From positions 1 to 28,556 of the forward strand of contig NZ_JAHYSG010000143.1 in assembly GCF_022095675.1 (NCBI RefSeq): DNA of 28,556 nucleotides. The letters run 5' to 3'. Both the position numbers and the translations under genes were made by a program. This document shows, piece after piece, positions 23,688 through 28,556 of the stretch. Under the pieces are notes generated by a model that saw only the letters and a list, made by a program, of their open reading frames with translations, was not told where the DNA came from and ran no database searches. Source of the DNA: Dactylosporangium sp. AC04546. Lineage in GTDB: Bacteria; Actinomycetota; Actinomycetes; Mycobacteriales; Micromonosporaceae. How positions within the stretch are numbered: the stretch's first letter is position 1; each line of letters begins with the position of its first letter.

Positions 23688-24373
23688 GTCTCCTCGAAGC
23701 GGTCGCGGTCGCGGTACATCCGCTGCCAGAGACCCGCCAGGAACTCCGGGTCGACCGTCGGGACGCCCGCCGCGGCCCCGTCGGCCACGAAGATGCGGTG
23801 GCCCTCACTGCCCGCGATCATCGCGGCCACGTTCAGCGTGGCGACGTGGACGCCCTGGCCGGCGATCTCGCCGTGCAGGGCGGCGAGCCAGTTGCGGGTC
23901 GCGGCCATCGCCGGGCCGAAGCCGCTGAGGAACGGCCGCGGGTGGACCGCCGTCACGCCCTGCGTCACGAGGATGGCGCCGTCGCCGCGGTCGATCATGC
24001 CCGGCAGCACCTGCTGGACGAGGGCGATGAGGGTGTGGGTGTACAGGTCGAGGTAGCGGCGCAGCCGGTCCGGGTCGAGCTCGCGGGCCGCCGTGAACCG
24101 CTCCGTCGGCGCCGGCCCGTAGTGCACGACGTCGATGTCGCCGAGCCGCGCCGTGATCGCGGCCACGAGGCCCGCGACGCCGTCCGGGTCGGCGAGGTCG
24201 GCCGGGAACGCGGCCGCGTCGATCCCCTCGGCGCGCAGCGCGGCGGCCCGCTCCTCGAGCGGTGCGGCGCTGCGGGCGACGAGGGCGATGCGGTACCCGT
24301 CGCGCCCGAACGCCCGCGCGACCGACACGCCGAGCCCGGTGCCGGCGCCGAACACAGCCATGACCTTGGACAT
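23669..24373 (-). CDS. Atypical short-chain dehydrogenase/reductase-fold protein lacking the catalytic triad
   Basis: The protein has 234 residues from the ATG at 24373, preceded by GGAGGAG at 6 nt. The Rossmann nucleotide-binding loop is good (VFGAGTGLG, G9-G15), and RIALVARS and the ADLAD segment match SDRs. The usual NNAG motif is replaced by HYGP (84-87). Counting back from the helix MAATRNWLAAL, the normal catalytic Ser, Tyr and Lys positions are Gly139, Phe152 and Met156. The fold is therefore kept but the standard chemistry is not possible. It may be a nucleotide-binding regulator or a divergent enzyme. It is divergent from a TetR gene across two operators and overlaps the serine hydrolase gene at the 3' end. 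Confidence 0.88.
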   Translation of the reverse strand: MSKVMAVFGAGTGLGVSVARAFGRDGYRIALVARSAAPLEERAAALRAEGIDAAAFPADLADPDGVAGLVAAITARLGDIDVVHYGPAPTERFTAARELDPDRLRRYLDLYTHTLIALVQQVLPGMIDRGDGAILVTQGVTAVHPRPFLSGFGPAMAATRNWLAALHGEIAGQGVHVATLNVAAMIAGSEGHRIFVADGAAAGVPTVDPEFLAGLWQRMYRDRDRFEETYPAVG

Positions 24374-24390
24374 GCGATACTCCTCCGAGA

Positions 24391-24456
24391 AAGTTGACGC
24401 TCTCCTCAAGTTCTGCCGGACGAGCGTAGCAACGAAGTTGAGGCACGTGTCAAGTT
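24391..24456. promoter_or_regulatory. Two identical-format TetR operators in the SDR/TetR divergent promoter
   Basis: AAGTTGA-N8-TCAAGTT occurs at 24391-24412 and again at 24435-24456, with the same arms and same spacing; centres are 44 bp apart, about four helical turns. Each copy is an imperfect inverted repeat (TTGA/TCAA core). On the minus strand a possible SDR promoter, TTGACA (24453-24448) and TACGCT (24428-24423), is bracketed by the two copies. This is a strong operator candidate for the adjacent TetR protein. Confidence 0.8.
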
Positions 24457-24472
24457 AGGGGTTGGCGGCGGG

Positions 24473-25111
24473 GTGGCACTGCGGCGGGACGCGCAACGCA
24501 ACCTGGAGCGGCTGACGGCGGCCGCCGTGGAGGTGTTCCACGAGCGCGGCCTGGACGCGCCGCTGGAGGAGATCGCCCGGCGGGCCGGCGTGAGCCCCGG
24601 CACGCTGTACAACCGGTTCGCCGGCCGCGACGCCCTCATCGACGCGGTGATGCCCGGCCTGGTCGCGGCCCGCCTGGAGGCCGCCCGGACCGAGGCGCTG
24701 GCCTGCGCGGACGCGTGGGAGGGCTTCACCGGCTACGTGGTGCGCATGTGCGAGCTGCAGGCGAGCGACCCGGCCCTCGACGACGCGATGTCCCGCCGCT
24801 TCCCGGACGCCGCCGAGCTGACCGCGCTCTGCGACGCCCAGCTGGACTTCGTCCGCGAGATCGTCGCCCGGGCGCACGGGGCCGGCGTGCTGCGCGCCGA
24901 CTTCACCGTCGAGGACCTGCCGCTGCTCATGTGGTCGACGTCCATGGTCGTGCGGGCCACCGCCGGGGTGGCCCCGGACGTGTGGCGCCGCGCCCTGGCC
25001 CTGCTCCTGGACGGCCTGCGCCCCGCCGCCGCCCACCCGCTCCCGGTCCCGCCGCTGACCGAGCCCCAGCTCCACGAGGCGATGACGTCACTCGCCCTGC
25101 GGTCGCGCTGA
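24473..25111 (+). CDS. TetR-family transcriptional regulator
   Basis: The protein has 212 residues from the GTG at 24473; no strong ribosome site is seen, only G-rich sequence. The N-terminal HTH reads RLTAAAVEVFHERGLDAPLEE, then IARRAGVSPGTLYNRFAGRDALI, a standard TetR domain. The C-terminal region (about 75-195) is helical and matches the type that often controls SDR or reductase genes. It is transcribed away from the SDR gene across the paired operators, so it probably represses that gene and itself. A bidirectional hairpin lies just after its stop. Confidence 0.92.
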   Translation: MALRRDAQRNLERLTAAAVEVFHERGLDAPLEEIARRAGVSPGTLYNRFAGRDALIDAVMPGLVAARLEAARTEALACADAWEGFTGYVVRMCELQASDPALDDAMSRRFPDAAELTALCDAQLDFVREIVARAHGAGVLRADFTVEDLPLLMWSTSMVVRATAGVAPDVWRRALALLLDGLRPAAAHPLPVPPLTEPQLHEAMTSLALRSR

Positions 25112-25114
25112 CGC

Positions 25115-25144
25115 CGGCGGGGCGCACGGTCGCGCGCCCCACCG
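25115..25144. terminator. Bidirectional hairpin between TetR and aldo/keto reductase genes
   Basis: CGGCGGGGCGC (25115-25125) pairs with GCGCCCCACCG (25134-25144) with one mismatch and an 8-nt loop. It fills the 35-nt space between two convergent genes, as expected for a shared terminator. Confidence 0.65.
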
Positions 25145-25146
25145 TT

Positions 25147-26127
25147 TCACCAGGCCCAGGCCTCGGGGCCCGGGCCGCCCTTGCCGATCGGCGGGAACAG
25201 CTCGTCCAGGCGGGCCAGGGTGTCGTCGTCCAGGGTCGTGCCGAGGGCCTTGAGAGCCAGGTCGAACTGCTCCGGGGTGCGCGGGCCGATGATCGGGGCG
25301 GTCACGCCCGGGCGGGACAGCAGCCAGGCCAGGGCCACCGTGGTCGGCTCCAGGCCGCGCTCGGCGCACAGCCGCTCGTAGCGCTCCAGGACGGCCCGGT
25401 GCTCCTGCACGCGGGGCGCGGCGTGGGTCGTGGTGCGGCCCGGGGCCGCCTCGCGCTCCTTGCGCAGGGCGCCGGACAGCAGGCCCTGGGCGAGCGGGGA
25501 CCACGGGAGCAGGCCGATGCCGAGCTCCACCGCAGCCGGGACGACCTCCAGCTCGACGTGGCGGGTCATGAGGCTGTACTTCAGCTGCTCCGACACGAGG
25601 CCCAGGGACCCCCGGCGCTCGGCCGCCGCCTGCGCTGTGGCCAGGTGCCATCCGGCGAAGTTGGAGCTGCCGCAGTACACCACCTTCCCCTGCCGCACCA
25701 GCACGTCGAACGCCTGCCAGATCTCCTCCCAGGGCGTGCGGCGGTCGATGTGGTGCATCTGGTAGAGGTCGATGCGGTCCGTCCGCAGCCGGCGCAGCGA
25801 GGCCTCGCAGGCCATGACGATGTGGCGCGCGGAGAGGCCCCGGTCCGTCGGCCGGTCGCTCATGGGCTGGTAGACCTTGGTGGCCAGGACGACCTCGTCG
25901 CGCCGGCCCGTGCGGGCGAACCAGGTGCCGATGTACTGCTCGCTGGTGCCCTCGTAGTCGCGGGCGCCGTACATGTCGGCGGTGTCGACGAAGTTGATGT
26001 CCTCGTCGAGGGCGCGGTCGAGGACGGCGTGGCTGTCGGCCTCGCCGAGCTGCCAGCCGAAGTTCATCGTGCCGAGGCACAGCCGGCTCACGGTCAGCCC
26101 CGTCCGGCCGAGGGTGGTGTACTCCAT
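25147..26127 (-). CDS. Aldo/keto reductase
   Basis: The protein has 326 residues, the usual length. The catalytic tetrad is complete: D48 and Y53 in DTADMYG, K84 in LATKVY, and H125 in YQMHHID. The NADPH-binding C-terminal part includes GLLPWSPLAQGLLSG and TAPIIGPRTPEQ. The type (MEYTTLGRTGLTVSRLCLGTM) is that of YajO/potassium-channel beta-subunit-like reductases, which reduce aldehydes and ketones in the cytoplasm; the substrate is not predictable. The ATG at 26127 has no ribosome site, but a TACGGT -10-like box lies 8 nt upstream, so it may be leaderless. A longer open frame upstream is Pro/Gly-rich and not family sequence. Confidence 0.94.
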   Translation of the reverse strand: MEYTTLGRTGLTVSRLCLGTMNFGWQLGEADSHAVLDRALDEDINFVDTADMYGARDYEGTSEQYIGTWFARTGRRDEVVLATKVYQPMSDRPTDRGLSARHIVMACEASLRRLRTDRIDLYQMHHIDRRTPWEEIWQAFDVLVRQGKVVYCGSSNFAGWHLATAQAAAERRGSLGLVSEQLKYSLMTRHVELEVVPAAVELGIGLLPWSPLAQGLLSGALRKEREAAPGRTTTHAAPRVQEHRAVLERYERLCAERGLEPTTVALAWLLSRPGVTAPIIGPRTPEQFDLALKALGTTLDDDTLARLDELFPPIGKGGPGPEAWAW

Positions 26128-26325
26128 GGGGCCGCACCGTACGGACGCCGCCGGCCCGCCACCGAGGCGTTCGACCCTGCTCGAATCCAACGCCCTCCCG
26201 CGGCCCCGGCCCCGCAGCCCCGGCCACCGACCGGACCCACCACCCCGCGGCCCGAACCCTCCCCCGCGCACCACTGTCCAGCCACGGCCTCAGCGCGCGG
26301 CCCCGGCGCGAGCGAGGATGGACGG

Positions 26326-27264
26326 GTGAAACGGCTTGAGCTGACCGCCGCCGACCTGCTCGGGGTGCGGTTCGCGCACTCGCCCATGGCGGAGGTGGTG
26401 ACGAGCACGTTCGCGCTGCGGGGCACGGCGTGGCCGTTCGCGGCGTGGCGGGAGCGGGTCGCCGGCGACGTGGCGAGGGCCGGGCTCGGCACGTTCTGGG
26501 CCGTCCTCGACCCGCCGACCGGTGTGGTGCCGGACTTCCTGACGCCGGTCCCCGCGACGCCGCGCCCCCGGCTGTCCGAGGAGCTGCGGCGGATCGCGGC
26601 GACGCCGCTCGCGCGGGTGGAGGCCGAGCTCACGGCGGCCGGCGTACCGTCGCACGACCCGGCCGGCGTGCTGGGTTCGCTGGTCCGGGAGATCGAGCGG
26701 TATCATCGGATCGCGGTCGCCCCGGTCTGGCCCAGGCTGCGGTCGGCCGCCGAGGCGGAGATCGCCGCGCGGGCGCAGCTGACGGCCGCGCGTGGCCCGC
26801 GGTCACTGCTCGCAGACCTCCACCCGCGCCTGCGGTGGGACCCCGACGCGCTGCGCCTCGACTACCTCAAGGACGGCGACCACCCGCCGTGGTCCCTCGA
26901 CGGGCATGCCCTGGCACTGCTCCCGTCGGGCTTCGCCGGCCCGCACGCGTGGGTCATGGAGTCCGGCGCGGGCCGCGCGCTGTGGTACCCGCCGGCGGCC
27001 TACGGCGCGCTGTGGGCGGCCCCGTTCCCGCCCCCGGCGGCCCTGGCCGGCCTGCTGGGCGCGACCCGGGCGGCGGTGCTGTCGCTGCTCGCGGTCCCGT
27101 CGAGCACCGGCGACGTGGCCGCGACCCTGAGCCTGGCCCCGGCGACGGCGTCACACCACCTGACGGCGCTGCGCGACGCCGGCCTCGCGGTGGGTGCGCG
27201 CACGGGGCGCCGCCTGCTGTACCGCCGGACGGACCTCGGCGACCGCCTCCACGACCTCGGCTAG
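26326..27264 (+). CDS. ArsR-like transcriptional regulator with N-terminal DUF5937-type region
   Basis: The protein has 312 residues from the GTG at 26326, with GAGGA (26314-26318) at 7 nt. The first 230 residues form a helical region of the DUF5937 type found in actinobacterial regulators (begins KRLELTAADLLGVRFAHSPMAEV). The C-terminus (about 240-312) is a winged helix: VLSLLAVPSSTGDVAATLSLAPATASHHLTALRDAG followed by the wing GRRLLYRR. The DNA-binding domain at the C-terminal end is the usual order for this group. It is divergent from the aldo/keto reductase with a 198-nt gap, part of which is C-rich low-complexity sequence. No clear palindrome was found, so the target is unknown. Confidence 0.88.
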   Translation: MKRLELTAADLLGVRFAHSPMAEVVTSTFALRGTAWPFAAWRERVAGDVARAGLGTFWAVLDPPTGVVPDFLTPVPATPRPRLSEELRRIAATPLARVEAELTAAGVPSHDPAGVLGSLVREIERYHRIAVAPVWPRLRSAAEAEIAARAQLTAARGPRSLLADLHPRLRWDPDALRLDYLKDGDHPPWSLDGHALALLPSGFAGPHAWVMESGAGRALWYPPAAYGALWAAPFPPPAALAGLLGATRAAVLSLLAVPSSTGDVAATLSLAPATASHHLTALRDAGLAVGARTGRRLLYRRTDLGDRLHDLG

Positions 27265-27300
27265 CTGGTTGCGGCGCGACCCCGCCGGCTCGTCCTCGGG

Positions 27301-27759
27301 CTAGTCGGTCAGCGTCGGGAGCAGCTTGGCGGTGATCTCGCGGAGGCGGTCGACGTCGGCCCCGGTGAGGTGGTCGAAGACCAGGCGGCGGACCTCGGCC
27401 ACGTGGCCCGGGGCCGCCGCCTCCAGCACCGCCATGCCCTCGTCGGTCAGCTCGGCGACCTGGCCGCGGCGGTCGGTGACGCACGCGCTGCGGCGGACCC
27501 AGCCGCGCTGCTCCAGGCTGGTCACGGCGTGGGACAGGCGGCTCGTCGTGGTGCCGACGACACGGGCCAGGTCGGTCATCCGCATCGACCGGCCCGGGCG
27601 GTCGCTGAGCATGGCCAGGATCTGGTAGTACGCGTGCGGGATGCCCGTGTCGTCGCGCAGCTGCCGGTCGAGGGCGGCGGGCAGCTGGATGAGCACCTGG
27701 GTCAGGTTCAGCCAGGTGCGCAGCTCGGGGCCGCTGAGCCAGCGCGGTTCGTCCGTCAC
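27301..27759 (-). CDS. MarR-family transcriptional regulator
   Basis: The protein has 152 residues from the GTG at 27759. The winged-helix core (about residues 35-115) reads AYYQILAMLSDRPGRSMRMTDLARVVGTTTSRLSHAVTSLEQRGWV with the wing SACVTDRRGQVAELTDEG, as in MarR repressors. N- and C-terminal helices form the dimer interface. It lies 10 nt downstream of the GTP cyclohydrolase II gene on the same strand and should be in its operon. The paired TTGAA-NN-TTCAA sites in front of that operon are of MarR type and are the likely autoregulatory target (inference). Confidence 0.93.
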   Translation of the reverse strand: MTDEPRWLSGPELRTWLNLTQVLIQLPAALDRQLRDDTGIPHAYYQILAMLSDRPGRSMRMTDLARVVGTTTSRLSHAVTSLEQRGWVRRSACVTDRRGQVAELTDEGMAVLEAAAPGHVAEVRRLVFDHLTGADVDRLREITAKLLPTLTD

Positions 27760-27769
27760 GGGACCATCA

Positions 27770-28390
27770 TCAGCCCGCGAGCGGCAGTTCGAGGGTGTGG
27801 CGCGTGTGGTCGCGCTTCGAGGTGAGGTACCGCACGTTCGCCGCCGACAGGTGCACGCCCGTCGGGACCTGCTCGACGATGTCGACGCCGAGCGCGTCGA
27901 GCTGCAGCGCCTTGTCGGGGTTGTTGCTGAGCAGCCGGACCCGGTCGACCCCGAGCGCCAGCAGCATCTGCGCGGCGGCGGTGTAGTCGCGCTCGTCCTC
28001 GCCCCGGCCGAGGGCGACGTTGGCCGCGTACGTGTCGAGGCCGGCGTCCTGCAGCGCGTAGGCGTCGAGCTTCGCGTACAGGCCGATGCCGCGCCCCTCC
28101 TGTCGCAGGTACAGCAGCAGCCCGCCCTCGCCGGCGATCCGCTCCACGGCCTCGCGCAGCTGCGGCCCGCAGTCGCAGCGCTCGCTGCCGAACACGTCGC
28201 CGGTCAGGCACTCGCTGTGCGGCCGCACGAGCGCCCGCCCGGCGGCCGCGGCGGCCCGCCAGTCGCCGAGCCCGAGCGCGAGGTGCTCCTTGCCGTCGGC
28301 GAGCCCGGTGAAGGTGAAGACCTCCGCGGTCGTCGAGTACCCGTCCGCGAACCGCACCGGCACGCTGACCCGCGTCCGAACCTCCGCCAT
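27770..28390 (-). CDS. ribA: GTP cyclohydrolase II (riboflavin pathway type)
   Basis: The protein has 206 residues from the ATG at 28390, with GGGGG (28400-28396) at 5 nt; a GTG at 28417 would add nine residues but is inside an operator. Zinc ligands are visible in ECLTGDVFGSERCDCG, followed by the nucleotide-binding RQEGRGIGL, AYALQDAG with the Tyr found in canonical enzymes, and LLSNNPDKALQLDALG. It opens the GTP imidazole ring and releases formate and pyrophosphate to give the first riboflavin precursor. The protein is stand-alone, without the RibB domain fused in many actinobacteria, and no other rib gene is near. With a MarR gene in the same operon, it looks like an accessory, inducible copy that may serve flavin demand or a pathway using the same intermediate. 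Confidence 0.93.
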   Translation of the reverse strand: MAEVRTRVSVPVRFADGYSTTAEVFTFTGLADGKEHLALGLGDWRAAAAAGRALVRPHSECLTGDVFGSERCDCGPQLREAVERIAGEGGLLLYLRQEGRGIGLYAKLDAYALQDAGLDTYAANVALGRGEDERDYTAAAQMLLALGVDRVRLLSNNPDKALQLDALGVDIVEQVPTGVHLSAANVRYLTSKRDHTRHTLELPLAG

Positions 28391-28405
28391 GCCAGCCCCC
28401 AGCTG

Positions 28406-28451
28406 TTGAAGTTTCACGGACCAGCATCGCTCGCAGATCTTGAAACTTCAA
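28406..28451. promoter_or_regulatory. Paired MarR-type operators bracketing the ribA-marR promoter
   Basis: TTGAAACTTCAA (28440-28451) has perfect TTGAA/TTCAA arms; the second copy, TTGAAGTTTCAC (28406-28417), has one mismatch. Together they make a 12-bp perfect inverted repeat (28405-28416 with 28441-28452). A possible promoter, TTGAAA (28451-28446) and GATGCT (28428-28423) with a 17-nt spacer on the minus strand, has one site over the -35 and the other over the start of transcription. This is a typical repression layout. Confidence 0.8.
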
Positions 28452-28452
28452 C

Positions 28453-28556
28453 AAAACCGCCCATGACCTGACTCACACGCCCTGCCCGGGGGCCGGCCAC
28501 TCGGCACCACCGCCCTCCACGCGAGCCCGGCACCAAACGGTTCACCCGAGATCGCC
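28453..28556. other. Right-edge sequence without a recognised feature
   Basis: The last 104 nt beyond the ribA operator contain no convincing start, coding bias or hairpin. It is probably intergenic and runs off the window. Confidence 0.5.

Noticed and set aside
27241..27300. Terminator between the ArsR-like and MarR genes
   Set aside because: Only a weak 5-6 bp stem (27271-27288) was found, not enough to call.

Overview
The window comes from a high-GC (about 73-75%) Gram-positive actinobacterium. Codons end almost always in G or C, GTG and TTG starts are common, and the regulator types (BTAD/SARP-NB-ARC, ROK, PadR, ArsR-like, MMPL pairs) fit a filamentous or soil actinomycete. Micromonosporaceae is my best guess from overall style, but no marker gene fixes the genus. 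I see no rRNA, tRNA, insertion sequence, phage gene or CRISPR array. This looks like chromosomal accessory sequence made of short, separately regulated cassettes.

Layout. (1) 1-3658: a small membrane-anchored LCCL-domain protein, then a convergent 1048-residue AfsR/SARP-type regulator. (2) 3771-7117: a sugar operon of ROK regulator, GH4 6-phospho-glycosidase and BadF-type sugar kinase. (3) 7125-10340: an XRE-cupin regulator on a promoter whose palindrome covers the -10 box, a PLP-dependent decarboxylase overlapping it, and a convergent MFS exporter. (4) 10341-10967: a long gene-free stretch with nested dyads that ends in a pair of TetR operators. (5) 10968-13686: a TetR-MMPL export cassette closed by a strong hairpin. 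(6) 13806-16037: a membrane-anchored STAND (NB-ARC + TPR) ATPase. (7) 16083-21134, minus strand: PadR, ABC ATPase, FtsX-like permease and a second MMPL protein, probably one transcription unit. (8) 21242-23687: a secreted GH18 chitinase followed closely by a serine hydrolase. (9) 23669-25111: a catalytically degenerate SDR protein divergent from a TetR regulator across two identical-format operators. (10) 25147-27264: aldo/keto reductase and a divergent ArsR-like regulator. (11) 27301-28451: GTP cyclohydrolase II and MarR, with two operator copies bracketing the promoter.

How the parts fit. Eight of the genes are transcription regulators, and most sit beside a readable inverted repeat that overlaps the promoter of their own transcription unit. 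Two carbohydrate loci, the ROK operon and the chitinase, share an AT-rich promoter element, which suggests common control. Several genes (SARP, XRE-cupin, PadR, aldo/keto reductase, second MMPL) have a -10-like box 6-8 nt before the start codon, as in leaderless mRNAs. The least explained items are the membrane-anchored STAND protein between two MMPL exporters, the SDR protein lacking all three usual catalytic residues, and a perfect 34-bp inverted repeat at the left edge that may be an assembly fold-back.
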